Source: an uncultured Pelagibacteraceae bacterium (lineage in GTDB: Bacteria; Pseudomonadota; Alphaproteobacteria; Pelagibacterales; Pelagibacteraceae). From it: 34,289 bases of DNA. This document shows, one piece after another, positions 6,191 to 12,653 of the stretch. Below the pieces are notes generated by a model. It made no database searches and was not told the origin of the DNA. It saw only the letters and a list, made by a program, of their open reading frames with translations. The stretch covers positions 1 to 34,289 of the forward strand of contig CACPJP010000010.1 of assembly GCA_902634325.1 (NCBI GenBank), given 5' to 3'. The translations under genes were made by a program, and so were the position numbers. The number at the start of each line of letters is the position of its first letter. Positions within the stretch are counted from its first letter, which is position 1.

Positions 6191-8152
6191 TCAATTAATT
6201 TTCCAAAGCTTATTTGAAAACAGATTTGAATTATTTTGATAAAATTTTTTATACCTTTCAGAAAGGTTAATTATAAATATTTTTTCTCTAACCCTAGTTA
6301 AAGATGTATACATTTCATAATCATAAGTCTGTATTTGGTCATTAACTATATTTTTATCCCTTGTAGTTAAGATTATAATATTTCTTCTTTCCCAACCTTT
6401 AAAACTTTTAATTGTACACATTTTTAATTTGTTTGTTCTTACAGTGAATAATTTTTTCTTTTCTTTTTCTTTTACCATGACTCTTGGATCTTTAGATTTT
6501 CCTTTAAAAACATCTGAAATTTTAATTTTATTTTTAAACTTATTTAAAATATTTTCTTTTAAGTTTATTCCTTCACTGTGTTCTGATACTAAAATTGTTG
6601 TATCGGAAAATTCATTTTTTTTTTCGCGATCTAAATAATTTAGAACTTCTATAATTTTATCATTACCTTCAACGATATTACTTACATTTACCCATTCAGC
6701 TTCTGGATCAGGATCAAATGGAAGAGAATGCTGTTTATCTTTATTTTCTTCTATATAATATGGGGTTTCAGCATCAGTGTTTGTTTCTCCCAGAAAACTT
6801 TTAGAAAAGCTATTTGCTATTTTAATATGAAGATTATTTAATCTATATCCGATATTCAATTGACCCCATTTACCACCACCAACACCCTTTAATTCAGTTT
6901 TTTTTCTTCCGTAAACATTTTGTTTAGAGTCTATAGCAATTAGAGCTTCTTTATTATTATTTAAAAAAGATCTTACGAACTTAAACCATTCTTCTTTAAA
7001 GTCTTGACCCTCATCTATAAGGATTGCATCATAATTATTTGTTTCATTAGGATATTGCTCTTTATCTCTTATATATTTAAGTATCGTTTCTTTTTCTACA
7101 TCCTCATCATTTTCATCAAAATGATAAGGCATGCCTCTTTCGTCAGCATATAATTTGATAAACTCATGAAAATGAACAATATCAATGTTAGGTGGTAAAT
7201 CTTTAGATTTATGAATATTTATAATTTCAGACTCTATATAATTTTTTAATGTTATATTAAAACAAACAATTAAAACCTGTTTACCTAAGCTTGCTAATTT
7301 AGCGGCTCTCCAAGATATAACTTTGGTCTTTCCACTACCTGCTACACCAGATAATTTTTGAATTACCCTAGGTTCGGGTATTGTATAACGTCTTTGTTTT
7401 AAATCTAAATCTTTTTCTGAAGCAATAATTTTGCTTTCAACAAAATGTAAGGGATCAGATATCCAATTTTTAAATTTATTGGTCCAATCAAATTTACTTT
7501 GAATCTTATCTTTATTTAAAAGCAATGGAATTAAATTATGAAGAGGCGTTTTATCATTTAACATGTCTTTTGCAAAAATATTGCATCGATAAGTTTTAAG
7601 AAAATCTGGGTATCCTACGAATTCTTTCGCTTCAACTGTTGAATGTTCATTATGAAAATAGACACCACACTTTATCAGATTCAATTTATTAGTATTTTCG
7701 CTAATTTCTTCAATTATTTCTTTAATACCATCTCTCATTCTCCACATATAATCTTCGACTTGCTTAACAGGATTAATATTTTTTGATCTGCCTTTATTAT
7801 CTTTATAAAAAATATCTAAAAATTTTCCATTTCGAGTTTTTACTATTTCTTTTTTGAAGTTATTAAAATCTGAATAATCTTTTACTTCTATTATCATGAT
7901 TCCAAATTTCTTGTGTGCAATGACAATATCTGGTGTTTTTTTTGTCATATGTAGTCCCCATTTTTTTAATGTTGGCTTTGTATGTATCAACCATTCCTTA
8001 GGAAGTTTTCTGTCTAAAAAATTTGCTAAATGATACTCGCCTTCTGTAAAGTTATAATTGCCTTTTAATTCTTTTTTTTGATATTTTTGCAGGATTCCTT
8101 TAGGTAAAACTCTATCTGCGAGTGTCATAATTCTATCTAATTTAGTATACAT
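6191..8152 (-). CDS. NERD-domain superfamily 1 helicase/nuclease
   Basis: The 653-aa protein fuses an N-terminal NERD (nuclease-related) domain to a UvrD/PcrA-type helicase. NERD is seen as GEYHLANFLDRKLP (about residue 38), then PDIVIAHKKFGIMIIEVKDYS (about 80-100), with the D...ExK arrangement of PD-(D/E)xK nucleases. Walker A GVAGSGKTK lies near 267, Walker B AILIDEGQDF near 377, and the C-terminal motifs TIKSFKGWER and YTSLTRVREKIFI close the helicase. The ATG at 8152 was chosen over an upstream frame to 8248 because the extra 32 residues overlap the divergent gene and lack conservation-like character. It sits alone on the minus strand in the tRNA-associated accessory region. Proteins of this architecture occur in mobile and defence islands; a role in DNA defence or repair is inference. 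Confidence 0.8.
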   Translation of the reverse strand: MYTKLDRIMTLADRVLPKGILQKYQKKELKGNYNFTEGEYHLANFLDRKLPKEWLIHTKPTLKKWGLHMTKKTPDIVIAHKKFGIMIIEVKDYSDFNNFKKEIVKTRNGKFLDIFYKDNKGRSKNINPVKQVEDYMWRMRDGIKEIIEEISENTNKLNLIKCGVYFHNEHSTVEAKEFVGYPDFLKTYRCNIFAKDMLNDKTPLHNLIPLLLNKDKIQSKFDWTNKFKNWISDPLHFVESKIIASEKDLDLKQRRYTIPEPRVIQKLSGVAGSGKTKVISWRAAKLASLGKQVLIVCFNITLKNYIESEIINIHKSKDLPPNIDIVHFHEFIKLYADERGMPYHFDENDEDVEKETILKYIRDKEQYPNETNNYDAILIDEGQDFKEEWFKFVRSFLNNNKEALIAIDSKQNVYGRKKTELKGVGGGKWGQLNIGYRLNNLHIKIANSFSKSFLGETNTDAETPYYIEENKDKQHSLPFDPDPEAEWVNVSNIVEGNDKIIEVLNYLDREKKNEFSDTTILVSEHSEGINLKENILNKFKNKIKISDVFKGKSKDPRVMVKEKEKKKLFTVRTNKLKMCTIKSFKGWERRNIIILTTRDKNIVNDQIQTYDYEMYTSLTRVREKIFIINLSERYKKFYQNNSNLFSNKLWKIN

Positions 8153-8173
8153 ATTAACTAATTGTTTTAAAAT

Positions 8174-8189
8174 TTTTAACTTGTTAAAA
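8174..8189. promoter_or_regulatory. 16-bp palindrome in a divergent promoter gap
   Basis: TTTTAAC and its exact complement GTTAAAA flank TT within the 46-bp gap between the helicase start (8152) and the small + strand gene start (8199). A dyad in such a gap is operator-like, but the sequence is AT-rich, so chance is not excluded. It might also overlap the promoter elements of both genes. Confidence 0.35.
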
Positions 8190-8198
8190 TATAAAAAA

Positions 8199-8507
8199 AT
8201 GCTTGATAAAATTAAAAAAGGAGCACAGGTCTCAATAGATGTTGGCAAAAAAGCCGCTGAAGCTTCAATAGATGCTGGTATGAAAGCTAAAGATCAATCA
8301 GTAAAATATGGAAAAAAATTTATACGAAAGAAAGCCTTAGAAAGTATAAAAGAAAAACTTGAGTTTGCCCAAAAAAAAGAAACTGATTTTACCAAAGAAG
8401 AAATGAGAAACATGATAGCTCGTGAAGAAAAAAAGATTATTAAAAGTCTTGGAACAACGGGTGCCGTAACAACTATTTTAGCTCTTTTTGGAATTACAAA
8501 TATCTAA
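8199..8507 (+). CDS. Unrecognised small basic protein, repeat-like N-terminus
   Basis: The 102-aa product is not recognised. Its N-terminal half is an amphipathic, Lys/Ala-rich helix with a repeating pattern (ASIDxGxKAxxxS-like: VSIDVGKKAAEA, ASIDAGMKAKDQ), the middle is charged (LEFAQKKETDFTKEEM), and the end is a short hydrophobic stretch (TTGAVTTILALFGITNI) that could insert into or lie on a membrane. ATG 8199 is preferred over TTG 8181 because it leaves the palindromic gap free. The stop overlaps the next start (TAATG), beginning a chain of coupled small genes that reaches selO. Confidence 0.6.
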   Translation: MLDKIKKGAQVSIDVGKKAAEASIDAGMKAKDQSVKYGKKFIRKKALESIKEKLEFAQKKETDFTKEEMRNMIAREEKKIIKSLGTTGAVTTILALFGITNI

Positions 8508-8872
8508 TGTTTAAATTTTTAACAAAACAATTTTTGTATGGGCGTCTTTATCTATGGTTAAAAGAAAGAATAGGTGGAATATTATTTCTATTTATTGCTA
8601 TATTTTTAGTCATTTATTTTCATAACGAGTATTTAAATTATGTTGAATACAGAAGTAAATTTGAAGGAGGTTATATTGGTTTGTCTTTTATTATAAAAAA
8701 CACATTAATTCTTTTAATAGCCTCTGGTTATTTCTATTTTTATTTATTTTTAGACAAAGCAAGAGAATTAATTAAGAAAAATGAAGAAAAAAACAAAGAA
8801 GAAAAAAACAGCGAAATGGTTGATAGTTTAGATCAATTTTTACAAGACGATGAGATTGATAGAAAGAATTAA
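8507..8872 (+). CDS. Small membrane protein, two transmembrane segments
   Basis: The 121-aa product has two hydrophobic segments, about residues 24-42 (GGILFLFIAIFLVIYFH region) and 66-86 (NTLILLIASGYFYFYLF region), and a charged C-terminal tail rich in Lys, Asn and Glu that should be cytoplasmic. No family is recognised. Its ATG shares the last base of the preceding stop, so translation is probably coupled. The stop is immediately followed by a GTG that opens a 22-codon frame. Confidence 0.6.
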   Translation: MFKFLTKQFLYGRLYLWLKERIGGILFLFIAIFLVIYFHNEYLNYVEYRSKFEGGYIGLSFIIKNTLILLIASGYFYFYLFLDKARELIKKNEEKNKEEKNSEMVDSLDQFLQDDEIDRKN

Positions 8873-8941
8873 GTGCTTGAAACAATAATAATTATCGAAC
8901 TAGCAGGATTAGCCTACGCGCTGTATAATATGAATCAATGA
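8873..8941 (+). CDS. Possible 22-aa hydrophobic peptide
   Basis: GTG directly abuts the preceding TAA, and the TGA stop overlaps the next ATG (ATGA). The peptide (MLETIIIIELAGLAYALYNMNQ) is hydrophobic enough for a single membrane helix. The perfect packing between two genes is the only support; no Shine-Dalgarno of its own is visible. It may be a translated micro-gene or a coupling leader. Confidence 0.35.
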   Translation: MLETIIIIELAGLAYALYNMNQ

Positions 8942-9339
8942 ATAAAGTTCATTATTTAAACAGCCATATACAAAAATTCAGAGAAAATAAAAAAAAATTC
9001 AAAATAGATTTAAAAGATGTTGAGGGCCTTGCAGCAGGGTATGACAACATGGGTTCAGAAGATAAAAAAATAGTTAAAGTTTTCATGAAGTCTTTCAAAA
9101 ACAAAGAAGACTACAAGTCTTTTTTAAGCAAACTGCCTAAAAATATTTATCGTCCTGCTCTTCACTATTTAGTCACAGCATATTGGATAGCTTATGTTTG
9201 TTATTATTATAACGATAAATTTGCTGAAACCATGGGAGAATGTTTGGAAAGTATAGATGAAAATTTAGTTCTTTTAGACAGCATTCGTTTTTGCAAAAAA
9301 ACATACTATTATTTAAATCCTATTGAGACTATTAAATGA
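8938..9339 (+). CDS. Unrecognised 133-aa protein
   Basis: The product has a basic N-terminus (HIQKFRENKKKFKIDLKD), a helical middle and an aromatic-rich segment near residues 78-92 (ALHYLVTAYWIAYVCYYY) that could be a single membrane helix or a buried helix, followed by an acidic stretch (MGECLESIDENLVLL) and a short tail with Cys and several Tyr. No known family is recognised. It is part of the overlapping + strand gene chain; its ATG overlaps the stop of the preceding 22-codon frame. Confidence 0.6.
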   Translation: MNKVHYLNSHIQKFRENKKKFKIDLKDVEGLAAGYDNMGSEDKKIVKVFMKSFKNKEDYKSFLSKLPKNIYRPALHYLVTAYWIAYVCYYYNDKFAETMGECLESIDENLVLLDSIRFCKKTYYYLNPIETIK

Positions 9340-9372
9340 AAAAACTTTTAAGGATCGTGGTAGAATAAGAAT

Positions 9373-9438
9373 ATGCAGCATTTCTTTATTCCTATAATTG
9401 GTTTGATTATATTCATACTTATCTTGATGCTGGTCTGA
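9373..9438 (+). CDS. Possible 21-aa transmembrane micro-protein
   Basis: An ATG at 9373 opens a frame coding for MQHFFIPIIGLIIFILILMLV, almost entirely a membrane helix, ending TGA five bases before the next gene start at 9443. An additional 10-codon frame (9336-9368) overlaps the preceding stop. The length and composition resemble small integral membrane peptides, but nothing beyond position and hydrophobicity supports translation. Confidence 0.35.
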   Translation: MQHFFIPIIGLIIFILILMLV

Positions 9439-9442
9439 AAAA

Positions 9443-9625
9443 ATGAAAAATAAAATTTTAACAATTATTTCAGCGATAGTTATAATAACAATTCTTTTTT
9501 TAGCTCGAACCATATATAGTGAACATAATTTAAAAAAAGCTATTAGTGCATGTGTCTTGGGTAAAAAACAAACTCATAGTATAGAAGAAGCTAAACAAAT
9601 TTGCGCAGATAAGTTTAAAAAATGA
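9443..9625 (+). CDS. Small anchored protein with paired cysteines
   Basis: The 60-aa product has an N-terminal membrane anchor or signal (residues 5-22, ILTIISAIVIITILFLA) and a short soluble part with two Cys (ACVLGKKQTHSIEEAKQICADKF) spaced 16 residues apart on what look like two helices, which could form a periplasmic disulfide hairpin. No family is recognised. Its TGA overlaps the selO ATG (ATGA), so the two are likely coupled. Confidence 0.6.
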   Translation: MKNKILTIISAIVIITILFLARTIYSEHNLKKAISACVLGKKQTHSIEEAKQICADKFKK

Positions 9626-11079
9626 AAAAAATTGGTTGGCAATTTGATAACACTTACTCGAAATTGCCCAAAAACTTGTTATCAAAATTAAATCCAACAC
9701 CAGTAAAATCTCCAGAGGTTGTTCTTTTCAATCATTCTTTGTCGAAAGAAATTGGATTAGATTTTTCTGAAATAGATAACGAGAAATTAGCTTTAACTTT
9801 TTCAGGAAATCAATTACCTGATGGATCAGAGACAATTGCACAAGCTTATGCAGGGCATCAATTTGGGCATTTTACATTATTGGGAGATGGGCGAGCACTT
9901 GTTATTGGAGAACATGTCGATAAAAATAAAAAAAGATACGATATACAATTTAAAGGATCTGGTAAAACGCCATATTCAAGAAATGGTGACGGTAGAGCCG
10001 CGTTGGGTCCAATGCTTAGAGAATATATTGTAAGTGAGGCTATACATAATCTTAAAATTCCAACAACAAGAAGTTTAGCTGTTGTAAAAACTGGAGAAAA
10101 TGTAATTCGCGAAAAAAATTTAGAAGGGGCGGTATTAACTCGTATTGCCTCAAGTCACATTAGAATTGGAACTTTTCAGTATGCTTGTATATCTAAAGAT
10201 AAAAATGATTTAAAAGCTTTGTTTGATTACACTATTGAACGTCATTATCCTCATATTAGAAATTTTAAATTTCCTGCCATAGAGCTTTTGAATATCGTTA
10301 CAGAAAAACAGATTGATTTAATTATAGATTGGATGCGAGTTGGTTTTGTTCATGGGGTAATGAATACTGACAACGTAGCTATTTCAGGAGAAACAATTGA
10401 TTACGGACCTTGTGCTTTTATGGATACATATGATCCCAGAACTGTATTTAGTTCAATAGATTACTACGGTCGTTACGCTTTTTCTAATCAACCAAGTATT
10501 ATCAAATGGAATTTAGAAAAATTTGCAGAAGTTTTAATTCCTTTAATCGATACTGACAGCAATAGGTCAATAGAAATGGCCAAGGAGGTATTAAAAGATT
10601 TCGATACAAAATTTAAAAAAGGTTGGTTTAAAATGATGAGAAAAAAATTAGGTTTAAAAGGAGAAGAATCAAAAGATGAAAATTTAATTACAAAACTATT
10701 ATCATGGATGAAACAAAATAAAGCCGATTATACAAATACTTTTTGTTATTTAATGGATGATCTTATTCAAAAAAATAAGACTTTTGAAAATGAAGAATTT
10801 AATCATTGGAAACAACAATGGAAAAACCGTTCTAAGTTGTACGGTAATTCTCCAGAAAATTCATTACAAATAATGCATGAAGCAAACCCTTTAGTTATTC
10901 CAAGAAATCATTTGGTAGAAGGAGCATTAAATGTTGCTACAGAAAATAATGATTTAACAAAAGTTAAAGAGTTATTGAAAATTCTAAAAGATCCTTATAA
11001 AAATAAAACTAATATTGATTACTATCAATCCACTCCAATTCCTGGAAAAGAAAGATATAAAACCTATTGTGGTACCTAA
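9622..11079 (+). CDS. selO: Protein AMPylase SelO (YdiU/UPF0061 family)
   Basis: SelO is a pseudokinase-fold enzyme that transfers AMP from ATP to Ser/Thr/Tyr of redox proteins. The 485-aa length is usual. Family motifs are present in order: QAYAGHQFGHFTLLGDGRA (about 74-92), QFKGSGKTPYSRNGDGRAALG with the nucleotide-binding Lys (109-129), VLTRIASSHIRIGTF (171-185), HGVMNTDNVAISGETIDYGP with the metal-binding Asn and Asp (244-263), and a C-terminal ERYKTYCGT. The penultimate-region Cys (residue 483) takes the place of the selenocysteine of eukaryotic SelO and is coded by an ordinary TGT. It ends the chain of small overlapping genes starting at 8199; no terminator stronger than a weak hairpin follows. 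Confidence 0.93.
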   Translation: MKKIGWQFDNTYSKLPKNLLSKLNPTPVKSPEVVLFNHSLSKEIGLDFSEIDNEKLALTFSGNQLPDGSETIAQAYAGHQFGHFTLLGDGRALVIGEHVDKNKKRYDIQFKGSGKTPYSRNGDGRAALGPMLREYIVSEAIHNLKIPTTRSLAVVKTGENVIREKNLEGAVLTRIASSHIRIGTFQYACISKDKNDLKALFDYTIERHYPHIRNFKFPAIELLNIVTEKQIDLIIDWMRVGFVHGVMNTDNVAISGETIDYGPCAFMDTYDPRTVFSSIDYYGRYAFSNQPSIIKWNLEKFAEVLIPLIDTDSNRSIEMAKEVLKDFDTKFKKGWFKMMRKKLGLKGEESKDENLITKLLSWMKQNKADYTNTFCYLMDDLIQKNKTFENEEFNHWKQQWKNRSKLYGNSPENSLQIMHEANPLVIPRNHLVEGALNVATENNDLTKVKELLKILKDPYKNKTNIDYYQSTPIPGKERYKTYCGT

Positions 11080-11086
11080 TAATGAT

Positions 11087-11117
11087 GAGCTACTTGTTTT
11101 TTGTACAATAAAAGCTC
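11087..11117. terminator. Weak hairpin between convergent selO and amidotransferase genes
   Basis: GAGCT and AGCTC, with inner TTGT/ACAA, form an interrupted inverted repeat with a T-rich loop between the selO stop and the convergent gene end. It could act as a weak bidirectional terminator; the short stem makes this uncertain. Confidence 0.3.
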
Positions 11118-11910
11118 AAGATTTTTTAATATAATCCAACCAGTTTTTTAGTTCCAAGGTTCGACTATTATCATTTGTTTTCTGATCTTCTCTAGCAATT
11201 AAATCAATATGTTTGTTGAGTTCATTTTCATTTTTAAAACTTTTGTTATCTATTAATCTTTTTTTTCGGTGTTTTAATAATCTAATCATATAAGAGTATG
11301 GAATTTCAGGGTGATATTGGAGGCCCCATACTTCTGATTTACCTGCTGTAAAATGTAGGGCCGCAAATTTATTAATATTTGTACTTGCTAATAAAACAGA
11401 ATTTTTTGGCGGAACCTCGACTTCGTCAAAATTAAAACCTGGTGCATTAAATTTTTTTGGTTTGGATTTGTAGAGATTATGTTTTGTTCCTGAGTCTGTT
11501 AAAATAACATCTCGAGCAATACCGGTATTTGCTCCTTTTGGCGAAACTCTGCACTTTCCTCCAGCCGCTGCTACACTTACTTGTAGTCCCCAGCAGGCAG
11601 CATAAATATAATTTGTGTGTTCAAAACACCTTCTTGTAAACTCTATATGTTTTTTTACTTCTTCTGAATCGTCATTAATTCTTAGAGTGCTTCCTGTTAA
11701 AATAATACCATTATATTTTTTTAATGACGAAATAATTTTTTCCATGGAAGAATCATCAGCTGGTTCAATGATGTCTACTTCACAGTTGGGTTCATGCATT
11801 TTAATATGCTCACTGAAATTTTCTGACTGGGATGCACACCCGGCCTGATTGAAATTAACGTTTTCTTCTTTTGTGTTACCTTCAACCACTAGTATTTTTA
11901 ATTTGTTCAT
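11116..11910 (-). CDS. Class I glutamine amidotransferase-like protein
   Basis: A stand-alone type 1 glutamine amidotransferase domain protein of 264 aa. It shows the nucleophile elbow YAACWGLQVSVAAAGG (Cys at about 106) and the His/Glu pair in WGLQYHPEIP (about 199), resembling the GuaA amidotransferase domain; an oxyanion-strand motif ILTGSTLRI precedes the Cys. The extra C-terminal 50 residues are charged and helical. The substrate is unknown; family members hydrolyse gamma-glutamyl bonds or act on free glutamine. It is transcribed divergently from a second member of the family, with about 33-44 bp between starts, next to a locus that makes gamma-glutamylmethylamide, so a role in handling gamma-glutamyl compounds is conceivable but unproven. 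Confidence 0.8.
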   Translation of the reverse strand: MNKLKILVVEGNTKEENVNFNQAGCASQSENFSEHIKMHEPNCEVDIIEPADDSSMEKIISSLKKYNGIILTGSTLRINDDSEEVKKHIEFTRRCFEHTNYIYAACWGLQVSVAAAGGKCRVSPKGANTGIARDVILTDSGTKHNLYKSKPKKFNAPGFNFDEVEVPPKNSVLLASTNINKFAALHFTAGKSEVWGLQYHPEIPYSYMIRLLKHRKKRLIDNKSFKNENELNKHIDLIAREDQKTNDNSRTLELKNWLDYIKKS

Positions 11911-11954
11911 ATTTAATTAATGAATTTATTTTTTCTTTGTGTATGATTCAAGAC

Positions 11955-12653
11955 ATGAAATTTTTAGTATTACAGCATATTAATATTGAGCATCCTGGTA
12001 TTTTTTTAGATTTTATGAAAAAAGATAAAATTCATATTGATACTGTTGAGCTAGATGAGGGAGAAAAAATATCAAAATTAGATTCCTATGATGCCATGAT
12101 TGTAATGGGTGGACCCATGGATACCTGGCAAGAAGAAACCTATCCTTGGCTAAAGACCGAGAAGGAAGAAATTCATAAATTTGTATCTGTAATGAAAAAA
12201 CCTTTTCTGGGCTTATGTCTTGGTGCTCAGCTTCTAAGCGAAGTTGTTGGCGGGAAGGTAAGAAAAATGAAAACTCCAGAAATTGGTGTGATGGATATAT
12301 CCATAACAAATAACAGTTCGATATTTAGTGGTATGAACAAAAATTTAAAAGTTCTTCAATGGCACTCTTATGAGGTATGTGATTTACCTAAAAACACAGA
12401 GCTATTAGCATCTTCTCCGCTATGTGGTGTACAAGCTTTTTCTTCTGGAAATGCATTTGGTTTACAGTTTCATGTTGAGCAAACAAATGAAACAGTTCCT
12501 CAATGGGCCTGTGTTCCTGAATATAAGTCTGCTTTAGAAAAAACACTAGGTCCAAACGCGCTTGAAAAATTTAGAAAAGAAGTTGAGGTAAATCTTAAGA
12601 TATTTAACGGTAGTGCTAGAACAATTTACGATAATTTTAAGAAAATAGTTTAA
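11955..12653 (+). CDS. Class I glutamine amidotransferase-like protein (YebE/GMP synthase-type domain)
   Basis: The 232-aa product is a second stand-alone type 1 amidotransferase domain: IVMGGPMDTWQEETYPWL (about 48-65), nucleophile elbow FLGLCLGAQLLSEVVGG (Cys near 88), LQWHSYEV, and the His-x-Glu pair in GLQFHVEQT. It matches uncharacterised GMP-synthase-like amidotransferases. Two ATG codons are possible (11943 or 11955); 11955 starts directly at the first beta strand MKFLVLQHI and is preferred, while a TTG at 11871 would overlap the divergent gene. The TAA stop overlaps the convergent tmoW stop by four bases. Function is unknown. Confidence 0.78.
   Translation: MKFLVLQHINIEHPGIFLDFMKKDKIHIDTVELDEGEKISKLDSYDAMIVMGGPMDTWQEETYPWLKTEKEEIHKFVSVMKKPFLGLCLGAQLLSEVVGGKVRKMKTPEIGVMDISITNNSSIFSGMNKNLKVLQWHSYEVCDLPKNTELLASSPLCGVQAFSSGNAFGLQFHVEQTNETVPQWACVPEYKSALEKTLGPNALEKFRKEVEVNLKIFNGSARTIYDNFKKIV

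Noticed and set aside
8153-8248. Upstream extension of the NERD helicase to 8248
   Set aside because: It would run through the divergent promoter gap and into the coding start of the 102-aa gene; ATG 8152 gives a family-like N-terminus.
9622-11079. Selenocysteine at the C-terminus of SelO
   Set aside because: The position is coded by TGT (Cys), no in-frame TGA precedes the stop and no SECIS-like hairpin is evident.
11871-11954. TTG start for the + strand amidotransferase
   Set aside because: It would overlap the divergent gene and add a 28-residue hydrophobic stretch before the natural first beta strand; ATG 11955 (or 11943) is better.
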